Source of the DNA: Rhizobium sp. Root708
Lineage (GTDB): Bacteria > Pseudomonadota > Alphaproteobacteria > Rhizobiales > Rhizobiaceae
Assembly (NCBI RefSeq): GCF_001429725.1
Contig: NZ_LMHV01000034.1
Location: 352,178 to 416,177, forward strand
Direction: 5' to 3'
Length of the DNA: 64,000 bases
How positions within the stretch are numbered: position 1 is the stretch's first letter; the number at the start of each line of letters is the position of its first letter. Shown in pieces: positions 8,235 to 16,872 of this stretch. A program made the translations under genes and the position numbers. The notes below the pieces were generated by a model that saw only the letters and a list, made by a program, of their open reading frames with translations, was not told the DNA's origin and ran no database searches.

Positions 8235-8262
8235 AAAAAAGGGTTCGGCTTTCACCGAACCC
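8235..8262 (-). terminator. Rho-independent terminator of hupB
   Basis: On the minus strand GGGTTCGG-TGAAAG-CCGAACCC is followed by TTTTTTC. It lies 50 bp after the hupB stop and before the FMN riboswitch. Confidence 0.95.
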
Positions 8263-8312
8263 TCGAAACGCGCGGCGCCGGTCTCGTTACCCGGCTGCCA
8301 TGCAAATTCGTA

Positions 8313-8588
8313 TCAGCCGTTGACGGCTTCCTTCAGGCCCTTGCCGGGCGTGAATTTCGGCACGTTGCGAGCCGGGATATCGACTTCAGCACCGGTGGAC
8401 GGATTGCGACCCTTGGTAGCAGCGCGATGGGAAACGGTGAAGCTACCGAAACCAGCGAGGCGAACGTCGCCCTTGCCCTTGAGCTCAGCCTGGACAACTT
8501 CGAAAACTGCGTCAACTGCGGAAGCAGCATCGGTCTTCGAGAGTCCTGCCTTTTCGGCAACTGCGGACACGAGTTCATTCTTGTTCAT
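8313..8588 (-). CDS. hupB: DNA-binding protein HU (HU-beta)
   Basis: 91-residue histone-like protein that bends and compacts nucleoid DNA as a dimer. The N-terminal MNKNELVSAVAEKAGLSK helix pair, GFGSFTVSHRAA and the DNA-binding beta arm with GRNPSTGAEVDIPA are typical. Strong AGAAAGGGGTGG before ATG 8588. It has its own terminator and follows lon on the same strand. Confidence 0.97.
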   Translation of the reverse strand: MNKNELVSAVAEKAGLSKTDAASAVDAVFEVVQAELKGKGDVRLAGFGSFTVSHRAATKGRNPSTGAEVDIPARNVPKFTPGKGLKEAVNG

Positions 8589-8721
8589 GTTTCCACCCCT
8601 TTCTAAATGGTTCGAAACGACTCAAATCTATAGCCGGGCACGGAATAAGGTGCATCAGGCCCGCCGCACCCCAAAGACCCTGCAAATCAACGAAATGCAA
8701 GCGCCTACACATGGTTTTCAC

Positions 8722-8750
8722 AAAAAAAGGCTGGCGAAAACGCCAGCCTT
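8722..8750 (-). terminator. Rho-independent terminator of lon
   Basis: On the minus strand AAGGCTGGCG-TTTT-CGCCAGCCTT is followed by TTTTTG. It sits between the lon stop and hupB, so hupB needs its own promoter. Confidence 0.93.
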
Positions 8751-8794
8751 TTCAGGGTTTTTAAGCAATTGGGCACGAATGTGGCAAACATGGC

Positions 8795-11209
8795 TCAATG
8801 AGCTATGGTTGCGCCCGTTTCGTCGAGCCCCTCGACCGTGGCGATGACAGGTGTTTCCACCGTTCCATCCCACTCGATCGGCTCCGGTCTGCGGACCAGA
8901 GCATGCTTGATCACCTCGCCCATCCGGGACACAGGGATGATCTCTATATTGTTCTTCACGTTGTCCGGGATCTCCGCCAAGTCCTTGGCGTTTTCTTCCG
9001 GGATCAGAACAGTCTTGATGCCGCCGCGCAGTGCGGCGAGCAGCTTTTCCTTCAATCCACCGATCGGCAGGACGCGACCGCGAAGCGTGATCTCGCCCGT
9101 CATCGCCACGTCCTTACGAACAGGGATGCCGGTCATGATCGAGACGATCGCGGTTGCCATGCCGACGCCGGCCGATGGGCCGTCCTTCGGTGTCGCACCT
9201 TCCGGCACGTGGACGTGAATGTCCGACTTGTCGAAGCGCGGCGGCTCGATGCCGAAATCGACAGCTCTGCTGCGGACGTAGGACGCCGCAGCCGAAATCG
9301 ATTCCTTCATGACGTCCTTCAGGTTGCCGGTCACGGTCATGCGACCCTTGCCCGGCATCATGACGCCTTCGATCGTCAGCAGTTCACCACCAACCTCGGT
9401 CCAGGCCAGACCGGTGACGACACCGACCTGATCCTCACCCTCGGCTTCGCCGTGACGGAAGCGCGGAACGCCCAGATAGTCCGAAATGTTCTCGGCAGTA
9501 ACCGCGACCGATTTCGTCTTACCCTTGATGATCTCGGTGACCGCCTTGCGGGCGAGTTTCATCAGTTCGCGCTCGAACGAACGGACACCGGCTTCGCGTG
9601 TGTACTGCTGGCTGATCGCCATCAGGGCATCGTCCGAAACCGAGAATTCATTCGGCTGCAGCGCATGTTCCTTGATTGCCTTCGGCAGCAGGTGCCGCTT
9701 GGCGATTTCGCGCTTTTCGTCCTCGGTGTAGCCGGCGATACGGATGACTTCCATGCGGTCCATCAAAGGTGCCGGAATGTTCAGCGTATTCGCCGTAGTG
9801 ATGAACATCACGTCCGACAGATCGTATTCGACCTCAAGGTAGTGGTCCATGAAGGTCGAGTTCTGTGCCGGATCCAGCACTTCGAGCAGAGCCGACGACG
9901 GATCACCGCGGAAGTCCTGGCCCATCTTGTCGATTTCATCGAGCAGGAAGAGCGGGTTGGACTTCTTCGCCTTCTTCATCGACTGGATGACCTTGCCGGG
10001 CATCGAGCCGATGTAGGTGCGGCGGTGACCGCGGATTTCAGCCTCGTCACGAACGCCGCCGAGAGCCATGCGGACATACTCACGGCCGGTCGCCTTGGCG
10101 ATCGACTGGGCGAGAGAGGTCTTGCCGACACCCGGAGGGCCGACGAGGCACAGGATCGGACCCTTGATCTTGGTCGCACGGGCCTGGACAGCCAGATACT
10201 CGACGATGCGCTCCTTGACCTTGTCGAGACCGAAGTGATCGGCTTCGAGGATCTTCTCGGCGTTGTTGAGATCCGTCTTGATCTTCGACTTCTTGCTCCA
10301 CGGAATGCCGAGCAGCCAATCGAGGTAGTTTCGGACAACCGTCGCCTCGGCCGACATCGGGCTCATCTGCCGCAGCTTCTTCAGCTCGGCATCGGCCTTT
10401 TCCTTGGCTTCCTTCGACAGCTTGGTCTTGGAGATGCGCTCTTCCAGTTCGGCCATCTCGTCGCGGCCTTCCTCGCCGTCGCCGAGCTCCTTCTGGATCG
10501 CCTTCATCTGTTCGTTCAGGTAGTACTCGCGCTGGGTCTTCTCCATCTGGCGCTTGACGCGCGAGCGGATGCGCTTCTCGACCTGAAGGACCGAAATCTC
10601 GCCTTCCATGAAACCGAGCGCCTTTTCGAGGCGTACCTTGACGCTGGTGGTTTCCAGCATCTCCTGCTTCTCGGTGATCTTGATCGACAGGTGCGAGGCG
10701 ACCGTATCGGCCAGCTTCGAGTAATCGTCGATCTGGCTTGCGGCGCCGACAACCTCCGGCGAGATCTTCTTGTTGAGCTTTACGTAGCTCTCGAATTCCG
10801 ACACGACCGAGCGGCTCAGGGCTTCGAGCTCAACCGGATCGTCATCAGGCTCTTCGAGGACGTGACCGAGGGCTTCGTAGAAATCCTCGCGGTCCGTATA
10901 GGAATCGATCTCGGCTCGGGCACGGCCTTCGACCAGCACCTTGACGGTGCCGTCGGGCAGCTTCAGCAGCTGCAGCACGTTGGCGACCGTACCGACATTG
11001 TGGATAGCAGACGGTTCCGGATCGTCATCGCTCGCATTGATCTGCGTAACGAGCATGATTTGCTTGTCCGAGCCCATCACTTCTTCAAGCGCACGGATCG
11101 ACTTCTCGCGGCCGACAAATAGCGGCACGATCATGTGCGGGAAGACGACGATGTCGCGCAGGGGCAAAACCGGATATGCGATGCTCGCAACTGACGTTTT
11201 CTTCGTCAT
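8795..11209 (-). CDS. lon: ATP-dependent protease Lon
   Basis: 804-residue cytoplasmic AAA+ serine protease that degrades misfolded and regulatory proteins. Order: N-terminal substrate domain (PVLPLRDIVVFPHM), coiled coil, AAA+ module with Walker A GPPGVGKTSLAQ and Walker B FLLDEIDK, then the protease domain. The catalytic dyad is Ser679 (KDGPSAGVG) and Lys722 (GGLKEKLLAA). ATG 11209 is preceded by AAAGGAAA. In rhizobia lon lies near clpXP, as here. Possible heat-shock control is described under the upstream elements. Confidence 0.98.
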   Translation of the reverse strand: MTKKTSVASIAYPVLPLRDIVVFPHMIVPLFVGREKSIRALEEVMGSDKQIMLVTQINASDDDPEPSAIHNVGTVANVLQLLKLPDGTVKVLVEGRARAEIDSYTDREDFYEALGHVLEEPDDDPVELEALSRSVVSEFESYVKLNKKISPEVVGAASQIDDYSKLADTVASHLSIKITEKQEMLETTSVKVRLEKALGFMEGEISVLQVEKRIRSRVKRQMEKTQREYYLNEQMKAIQKELGDGEEGRDEMAELEERISKTKLSKEAKEKADAELKKLRQMSPMSAEATVVRNYLDWLLGIPWSKKSKIKTDLNNAEKILEADHFGLDKVKERIVEYLAVQARATKIKGPILCLVGPPGVGKTSLAQSIAKATGREYVRMALGGVRDEAEIRGHRRTYIGSMPGKVIQSMKKAKKSNPLFLLDEIDKMGQDFRGDPSSALLEVLDPAQNSTFMDHYLEVEYDLSDVMFITTANTLNIPAPLMDRMEVIRIAGYTEDEKREIAKRHLLPKAIKEHALQPNEFSVSDDALMAISQQYTREAGVRSFERELMKLARKAVTEIIKGKTKSVAVTAENISDYLGVPRFRHGEAEGEDQVGVVTGLAWTEVGGELLTIEGVMMPGKGRMTVTGNLKDVMKESISAAASYVRSRAVDFGIEPPRFDKSDIHVHVPEGATPKDGPSAGVGMATAIVSIMTGIPVRKDVAMTGEITLRGRVLPIGGLKEKLLAALRGGIKTVLIPEENAKDLAEIPDNVKNNIEIIPVSRMGEVIKHALVRRPEPIEWDGTVETPVIATVEGLDETGATIAH

Positions 11210-11272
11210 TTTATTTCCTTTCCATCGTCCCGTTTCCGGGCTCTTCTGGCGCGGCCATTAGAACCGGCCGCA

Positions 11273-11296
11273 CTCCACTTGAAACAACAAGTGGAG
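11273..11296 (-). repeat. Perfect inverted repeat in the lon upstream region
   Basis: CTCCACTTG and CAAGTGGAG form a 9-bp perfect stem with a 6-nt loop, 64 bp upstream of the lon start. There is no T tract, so it is not a normal terminator. It overlaps the -10 of the candidate RpoH promoter and could be an operator or the first hairpin of the lon mRNA. Confidence 0.6.
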
Positions 11297-11317
11297 GTTC
11301 TGACTATGCTTTTCAAG
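11289..11317 (-). promoter_or_regulatory. Candidate RpoH-type promoter of lon
   Basis: CTTGAA (11312-11317), a 17-bp spacer and CCACTT (11289-11294) on the minus strand. The -35 is a perfect heat-shock hexamer; the -10 matches poorly. lon is a classical RpoH target, which supports but does not prove the call. The rest of the 415-bp lon-clpX gap holds no gene. Confidence 0.4.
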
Positions 11318-11550
11318 CTGCACCATGGCCGGTGTCCCCCTGGACATGACAGCTATGCGACAACGGAACACCTTCACTTTGGAGCGCCGTGCCAAATCGG
11401 CGGCAACCACTTCCGAAGCGGCTAAAACACAAGCCCGAAACACACCAACGGAATCATTCCATAATTGCCAAGGGCGGGGGAATCCGCAACGGCAACAGAG
11501 GCGGTTTCCGACCTCTTTAGCAAGATTTATCAGGGTCGTGCACTGGTTTT

Positions 11551-11583
11551 GAAATAGAAAGGGGCCTGCCAACGGCAAGCCCC
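11551..11583 (-). terminator. Rho-independent terminator of clpX
   Basis: On the minus strand GGGGCTTGCC and GGCAGGCCCC form a 10-bp stem with a short loop, followed by TTTCTATTTC. It lies about 40 bp after the clpX stop. Confidence 0.88.
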
Positions 11584-11624
11584 CCCCAATTCACGGTTCT
11601 TATCGTAAAGATATCTATAAGGCG

Positions 11625-12902
11625 TCACGCGGAAGCGTTGGCTTTTTCGTCCTGACGATCGGCATAGATATAGAGCGGGCGAGCGGAGCCGCGCGCCACT
11701 TCCTCGGAGATGACGACCTCGCGTACGCCTTCCAGCGCCGGCAATTCGAACATCGTGTCGAGCAGGATCTTTTCCATGATCGAGCGAAGGCCGCGGGCGC
11801 CAGTCTTGCGGGTGATCGCCTTCTTGGCGATTTCGCGAAGGGCATCCTCGTGGAAGGTCAGTTCGACATCTTCCATCTCGAACAGGCGCTGATACTGCTT
11901 GATCAGCGCGTTCTTCGGCTCGGATAGAATCTGAATCAGCGCATCCTCATCGAGGTCTTCGAGCGTTGCCAGAACCGGCAGACGACCGATGAACTCGGGG
12001 ATGAGGCCGAACTTGACCAAATCTTCCGGCTCGAGTTCGCGCAGCACTTCGCCGACGCGGCGGTCGTCCTGGGCCTTCACGGTCGCGCCGAAGCCGATCG
12101 AGGTCTTTTCGCCACGGGCGGAGATGATCTTGTCGAGGCCGGCAAATGCGCCACCGCAAATGAACAGGATGTTCGTCGTATCCACCTGCAGGAATTCCTG
12201 CTGTGGATGCTTGCGACCACCCTGCGGAGGAACGGAAGCAACCGTGCCTTCCATGATCTTCAGAAGCGCCTGCTGAACGCCCTCACCCGACACGTCGCGG
12301 GTGATCGACGGGTTGTCGGACTTGCGGGAGATCTTGTCGACTTCGTCGATGTAGACGATGCCGCGCTGGGCGCGCTCGACGTTGTAGTCGGCAGCCTGCA
12401 GCAGCTTCAGAATGATGTTTTCTACGTCTTCACCGACATAACCGGCTTCGGTCAGCGTCGTAGCGTCAGCCATCGTGAAGGGAACGTCGATGATGCGAGC
12501 GAGCGTCTGGGCGAGATAGGTCTTGCCGCAGCCGGTCGGGCCGACGAGCATGATGTTCGACTTCGCCAGCTCGATCTCGCCGTTCTTCGTCGCATGCGCC
12601 AGGCGCTTGTAATGGTTGTGAACGGCAACCGACAGGATTTTCTTCGCCTGGCGCTGACCGATGACGTATTCGTCGAGGACCTTGATGATGTCCTGGGGCG
12701 TGGGAACGCCGTCACGGGACTTGACCATCGAGGATTTGTTTTCCTCGCGGATGATGTCCATGCACAACTCGACGCATTCATCGCAGATGAAAACTGTCGG
12801 TCCGGCAATCAGCTTCCGGACTTCGTGCTGGCTCTTTCCGCAGAAGGAGCAGTACAGGGTGTTCTTAGAGTCGCCGCCGTTGCTGCCGCTGACTTTGCTC
12901 AT
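11625..12902 (-). CDS. clpX: ATP-dependent Clp protease ATP-binding subunit ClpX
   Basis: 425-residue hexameric unfoldase that feeds substrates to ClpP. The N-terminal zinc domain has the four cysteines in YCSFCGK and FICDECVELC. Walker A is GPTGCGKTYLAQ and Walker B IVYIDEVDKI; the ClpP-contacting IGF loop is present in KTSIGFGATV. GGAAGGAAAG precedes ATG 12902. clpX lies 293 bp downstream of clpP, so it may have its own promoter as well as read-through from clpP. Confidence 0.98.
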   Translation of the reverse strand: MSKVSGSNGGDSKNTLYCSFCGKSQHEVRKLIAGPTVFICDECVELCMDIIREENKSSMVKSRDGVPTPQDIIKVLDEYVIGQRQAKKILSVAVHNHYKRLAHATKNGEIELAKSNIMLVGPTGCGKTYLAQTLARIIDVPFTMADATTLTEAGYVGEDVENIILKLLQAADYNVERAQRGIVYIDEVDKISRKSDNPSITRDVSGEGVQQALLKIMEGTVASVPPQGGRKHPQQEFLQVDTTNILFICGGAFAGLDKIISARGEKTSIGFGATVKAQDDRRVGEVLRELEPEDLVKFGLIPEFIGRLPVLATLEDLDEDALIQILSEPKNALIKQYQRLFEMEDVELTFHEDALREIAKKAITRKTGARGLRSIMEKILLDTMFELPALEGVREVVISEEVARGSARPLYIYADRQDEKANASA

Positions 12903-13068
12903 ATCACTTTCCTTCCAGCACGCCGCATTTCAAAGTGAAATAGCGGTCCACTCATTGGCCTGCTCCTATCGGGAGCATCAGCCGGGCCAAGGCCTTTAAG
13001 GGGTACGAACCGGTACAAACTATGTTGTTCTCGTTCCGGCGGCAACGATTTCCCCTTTGAATGCCGAT

Positions 13069-13094
13069 GCTATGTCATAAAAATTCAACATAGC
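13069..13094. repeat. Inverted repeat between clpP and clpX
   Basis: GCTATGT (13069-13075) and ACATAGC (13088-13094) form a 7-bp perfect inverted repeat with a 12-bp AT-rich centre, 167 bp upstream of clpX. It may be an operator in a clpX promoter region. No function is evident from sequence alone. Confidence 0.4.
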
Positions 13095-13118
13095 ATTAAT
13101 ACTTGAGATTGCCGCACC

Positions 13119-13171
13119 CGCCACAGGGTTTCTTCCCTTGTTCGATCACAAATGAGATAGAACTGTGGCGG
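13119..13171. repeat. Inverted repeat after clpP
   Basis: CCGCCACAG (13119-13127) and CTGTGGCGG (13163-13171) are perfectly complementary over 9 bp with a 35-bp loop, starting 25 bp beyond the clpP stop. There is no T tract. It could protect the clpP mRNA 3' end or mark processing between clpP and clpX. Confidence 0.4.
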
Positions 13172-13195
13172 ATAAAACACCATCCCTACTTCTTA

Positions 13196-13825
13196 CTAGG
13201 CCGCATCGCCTTCCATTTCGGCACGCGACGTCAGGACCTTGTCGATCACACCCCAGCTCTGCGCTTCTTCCGCATCCATGAAGTGGTCGCGGTCGAGCGT
13301 CTTTTCGACTTCCTCGTAGGTGCGGCCGGTGTGCTTCACGTAAACCTCGTTGAGGCGGCGCTTCATCTTCAGGATGTCGCGGGCGTGGCGTTCGATGTCC
13401 GATGCCTGACCCTGGAAACCGCCCGAGGGCTGGTGAACCATGATGCGGGAGTTCGGGGTCGCGAAGCGCATATCCTTGTGGCCGGCAGCCAGGAGCAGCG
13501 AACCCATCGATGCGGCCTGACCGATGCAGAGCGTCGATACGGCGGGCCTGATGAACTGCATCGTATCGTAGATCGCCATGCCGGCGGTGACCACGCCACC
13601 TGGAGAATTGATGTAGAGCGCGATTTCCTTTTTCGGGTTCTCGGCTTCCAGGAAGAGGAGCTGGGCGCAAACGAGCGTCGCCATATGATCTTCGACCGGA
13701 CCCGTCAGGAAGATGATGCGTTCCTTGAGCAGGCGCGAGTAGATATCATAGGAGCGTTCACCGCGATTGGTCTGTTCCACAACCATCGGCACGAGGGCCA
13801 TAGCGGTATCGACTGGGTTTCTCAT
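13196..13825 (-). CDS. clpP: ATP-dependent Clp protease proteolytic subunit ClpP
   Basis: 209-residue serine peptidase that forms the barrel of ClpXP and ClpAP. The catalytic triad is Ser106 (GQAASMGS), His131 (MVHQPSGG) and Asp180 (LDRDHFM). YINSPGG is the oxyanion-hole loop. AAAGGAC precedes ATG 13825. An RpoH-type promoter lies about 65 bp upstream, and clpX follows on the same strand. Confidence 0.98.
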   Translation of the reverse strand: MRNPVDTAMALVPMVVEQTNRGERSYDIYSRLLKERIIFLTGPVEDHMATLVCAQLLFLEAENPKKEIALYINSPGGVVTAGMAIYDTMQFIRPAVSTLCIGQAASMGSLLLAAGHKDMRFATPNSRIMVHQPSGGFQGQASDIERHARDILKMKRRLNEVYVKHTGRTYEEVEKTLDRDHFMDAEEAQSWGVIDKVLTSRAEMEGDAA

Positions 13826-13888
13826 GTGCGTCCTTTGTCAACGTCTTGCCGGCCCGACGCCGGGAATCAAAGAAAATGCCTTATCCCT

Positions 13889-13918
13889 ACATAGAGCTTC
13901 CCTACCCTCCTCTTCAAG
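13889..13918 (-). promoter_or_regulatory. RpoH (sigma-32)-type promoter of clpP
   Basis: CTTGAA (13913-13918), an 18-bp spacer and CTATGT (13889-13894) on the minus strand match the alphaproteobacterial heat-shock pattern well. clpP is heat-inducible in many proteobacteria. The remaining stretch to 14206 holds no credible gene. Confidence 0.65.
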
Positions 13919-14206
13919 ACACGCATGGGTATAACGTTAAGAGGCGGGCGGGTTAGCGAACGATGTGGTCTCGTCTATCGCCTATTGTTCGAAACGCGCG
14001 TTAATCGCGACCTGACAATTCCTACCCCCACAGTTTTTCTCTCCAGCAAGATGAAGGAATACTGAATCCTCCGCAAACCCGTCCCGCGTTTACCGGACAG
14101 AAAGCCTATCGGCAGATATGTGTCGGCAACCCCTGACGGACGGGCGCCGGTTAAGCAACTCGCCAATCTCTTCTGGGAATTATGCTGGCAACGAAGGGGT
14201 ATTGCC

Positions 14207-15454
14207 GTGTTCAGCGTTACAACGGGACTGACGATCTGGTGCTCCGAGGCGATAACGCTTGCCTTGGTGGCGTTCTCGGCCTGGCGCCATGACGTCCGCA
14301 ACAAGACCTACCTGTACTGGACTTTCGGATTCCTGATGAGCGCGGTCGGATTTGCGATGTTCGCGCTGCGTGGACATATCCCCAGCTTCCTTTCGATCGA
14401 AGTCGGCAATGCCGTCGCGCTGATCGGCCAAAGCGCCTGGATTGCCGGCTATCTGGCGCTCGACAAACGAAAAATGGAATGGTGGGTCGCTTTGCCGCCC
14501 CTCGTCTGGCTGTCCGGGGTCTTCCTTCCCTGGGTCAACGACGATTACGCCAACCGCGTCATTCTCTATAATCTCGCCTCGGCCACCGGAGCCACCGGCC
14601 TGGCGATGGCCGTCATCTCGCCGGGCATGCGCGTCGAGCCAAGTCGCGCGAAGCTGGCGGTCATCTTCCTGTTTCAGAGTTGCGTGTGCTTCGGGGCCGC
14701 GCTCACTATCGCGCTGACGTCCCCGACAGTTGCGCAAGCCGCCAACTACGCAGGGATCGCCGCCGTCGGAACAGCCTTCCCGCTGACCTTGGCCTGTGCC
14801 TTGACCTGCCGTGTCATCATGGAACGGTCGGAACGGCAACTCCGGCTTCTCAGTGTTACCGACACTTTGACCGGGGTTCTAAACCGCCGCGGTCTGTTCG
14901 CGCAGTTCGCGACTATTCAGATCAAGGCGCATGACGAAGCACGCCAGGTCGCCGTCCTGCTCTTCGACCTCGACAACTTCAAGCGGATCAACGACCGGTT
15001 CGGACATCACGCTGGCGATGTCGTCCTCAGCGTTTTTGCCCGGATGGCTCGCCAATACACGCCAGCCGGCGCGTTCGGACGAATGGGCGGCGAGGAATTT
15101 GCGGCCTTCGTCAGCGTGGCCGACCAGACGGAAGCCGAAGCACTTGCCGAATCGATCAGGGCGGAACTCTGCCGCGCGCCGATCAACACCGGCGATTCGC
15201 TCGTTTCAGCGACTGTCAGTACCGGCGTTGCGCTCTCATCGCCAATCGAAGCCAACATGGACAAGCTGGTCTCGGCAGCTGACCGGGCGCTTTATGCGGC
15301 CAAGGCGGCCGGCCGTAACTGCACCGTGATCTTCGGCGAGGCCGAGGCCGCTGCTCCCCCGCCTGCGGCGCCGGACGAGCGCAGCGGCGAACTCGTGCCG
15401 ACACTCGACGACCAGATTCATGCACTGCGCCGCGTCGGATCGCTGGCTCGCTAG
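14207..15454 (+). CDS. Membrane-bound diguanylate cyclase (GGDEF)
   Basis: 415 residues. The N-terminal 200 residues contain about six transmembrane helices with no recognisable ligand domain, followed by a GGDEF domain with TDTLTGVLNRRG, the metal-binding FDLDNFKRINDRFGH and the active loop RMGGEEF. It should make cyclic di-GMP from two GTP. The usual RxxD inhibitory site before GGEEF is missing (RQYT, at a different spacing), so product inhibition may be weak. I start it at GTG 14207 because AAGGGG lies 7 bp upstream and the first helix then begins directly; the frame is open upstream to a GTG at 14120, which has no such site. Confidence 0.88.
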   Translation: MFSVTTGLTIWCSEAITLALVAFSAWRHDVRNKTYLYWTFGFLMSAVGFAMFALRGHIPSFLSIEVGNAVALIGQSAWIAGYLALDKRKMEWWVALPPLVWLSGVFLPWVNDDYANRVILYNLASATGATGLAMAVISPGMRVEPSRAKLAVIFLFQSCVCFGAALTIALTSPTVAQAANYAGIAAVGTAFPLTLACALTCRVIMERSERQLRLLSVTDTLTGVLNRRGLFAQFATIQIKAHDEARQVAVLLFDLDNFKRINDRFGHHAGDVVLSVFARMARQYTPAGAFGRMGGEEFAAFVSVADQTEAEALAESIRAELCRAPINTGDSLVSATVSTGVALSSPIEANMDKLVSAADRALYAAKAAGRNCTVIFGEAEAAAPPPAAPDERSGELVPTLDDQIHALRRVGSLAR

Positions 15455-15543
15455 GCACCGCTTCGATCGTCGAGAAAGGTTGAACCGGACGCGCGTGCTT
15501 ATGCGGCTTTCCGGCTTGCGACAAATCCGCTAAGCCGGAGGGC

Positions 15544-16788
15544 ATGATGATACCCTCGTTTCTCTCCATAGACACCGCTACCCGGCACGTCTCGCTGGAC
15601 GCCAGCAACCCGGAATTTTACAACAATCCCAACGCCGCCTATGCGGCGCTGCACGCCCATTGTCCCACCTTCTACTGGGAGCAGCAGAAGCAGTGGTTCT
15701 TCACAGGCTATGACCATGTGAACGCGCTCCTGAGAGAGCGTCGTTTCGGCCGCCAGATCCTGCATATTGCCTCGCGTGAGGAACTTGGGCTTCCGGAGCC
15801 GGACCAGCACGTCGCGAATTTCGACCTCGCCGAGCGCTATTCGCTGCTCGAGCTCGAGCCGCCCGAACACACGCGCCTGCGTACGCTCGTCAACCGGGCC
15901 TTCGTTTCCCGCCATGTCGAGAAGATGAAGCCGGAGCTTACCGAACTCGCCACCAGGTTGATCGACGATTTCGAGAAGAAGGGCGAGGTCGAGCTGCTCT
16001 CCGCCTTCGCCGACATCATCCCGGTGACGATGATCGCACGCATGATCGGTATTCCGGAGGAGATGGGGCCGCAGCTCCTCAAGTGGTCGCACGCCTATAT
16101 CCGCATGTACCTCTTCGGCCGCACGCGAGAAGACGAGGACGGCGCCGACAAGGCCTCGAAGGAATTTTCGGATTACGTCAAGGGCATGATTGCGGAACGC
16201 CGCGCCAACCCGCGTGACGACCTGCTGACCCACATGATCCATACGGAGCACAAGGGGCAGTATCTGACCGAAGACGAGCTCGTGTCGACGACGATCGTGC
16301 TGCTGAACGCCGGACACGAGGCAACCGTCCACCAGATCGGCAATTCGGTGCGGGTGATCCTGGAGAACGGCTGCGACCCCGCAGAGCTTTTCAAGGACGA
16401 GGCGACGACGGAGCGGACGATCGAAGAGACGCTACGCATCTGCGCGCCGGTTCACATCTTCCAGCGGTGGGCGCTGGAGGACGTGGAAGTCGACGGCATC
16501 TCCTTCAAGCGTGGTGATAAGGTCAGCCTGATCCTGGCCGCCGCCAACCTCGATCCCGCTAAATTCAGCGATCCGCTGGTGTTCAAGCCTGCTCGCAACG
16601 AAGCCGCCAATCTGTCTTTCGGCGCAGGCATCCATTTCTGCATCGGCGCGCCGTTGGCACGCCTGGAACTCAATGTCGTGCTTCCGATCCTGTTCGAGCG
16701 GCTGCCGGGCCTGAAGCTCGCCGGAACGCCCGCGATCAAGGACGTCTACCACTTCCACGGTTTGGACCGGCTCGACCTTCGCTGGTAA
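15544..16788 (+). CDS. Cytochrome P450
   Basis: 414-residue soluble class I type P450 that would need a separate ferredoxin and reductase, not seen nearby. The heme loop FGAGIHFCIGAPLAR has the axial Cys366; the K-helix ExxR is EETLR (295-298); PPEHTRLR is the C-helix signature. In the I helix the usual AGxET(T/S) reads AGHEAT, so the conserved oxygen-activating threonine position is alanine, with Thr261 next to it. GGAGGG directly precedes the start; ATG 15547 is equally possible. Substrate unknown. Confidence 0.93.
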   Translation: MMIPSFLSIDTATRHVSLDASNPEFYNNPNAAYAALHAHCPTFYWEQQKQWFFTGYDHVNALLRERRFGRQILHIASREELGLPEPDQHVANFDLAERYSLLELEPPEHTRLRTLVNRAFVSRHVEKMKPELTELATRLIDDFEKKGEVELLSAFADIIPVTMIARMIGIPEEMGPQLLKWSHAYIRMYLFGRTREDEDGADKASKEFSDYVKGMIAERRANPRDDLLTHMIHTEHKGQYLTEDELVSTTIVLLNAGHEATVHQIGNSVRVILENGCDPAELFKDEATTERTIEETLRICAPVHIFQRWALEDVEVDGISFKRGDKVSLILAAANLDPAKFSDPLVFKPARNEAANLSFGAGIHFCIGAPLARLELNVVLPILFERLPGLKLAGTPAIKDVYHFHGLDRLDLRW

Positions 16789-16821
16789 CAAAAAATCCGC
16801 GCTTCTTCTGGAAGCGCGGAT
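16789..16821 (-). terminator. Terminator serving dctA
   Basis: On the minus strand ATCCGCGCTTC pairs with GAAGCGCGGAT over 11 bp and is followed by TTTTTTG. It lies beyond the P450 terminator when read from dctA, abutting the P450 stop codon. Confidence 0.88.
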
Positions 16822-16839
16822 CTTGAATTCAGACAAAGC

Positions 16840-16867
16840 GGACGCCGTGCATGCGGCGTCCTTTTTT
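16840..16867 (+). terminator. Terminator serving the P450 gene
   Basis: GGACGCCG and CGGCGTCC enclose TGCATG and are followed by TTTTTT on the plus strand. It abuts the dctA stop codon, so the two convergent genes have crossed terminators. Confidence 0.92.
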
Positions 16868-16872
16868 ATGAC

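Noticed and set aside
8798..11122. 774-residue open frame on the plus strand opposite lon
   Set aside because: It is the mirror of the lon codons. The product is rich in Asp, Arg, His and Leu with no domain, a typical shadow of a high-GC gene.
11258..11578. Possible 106-residue gene between lon and clpX
   Set aside because: No ribosome-binding site, no recognisable domain, and it would overlap the clpX terminator and the lon upstream elements.
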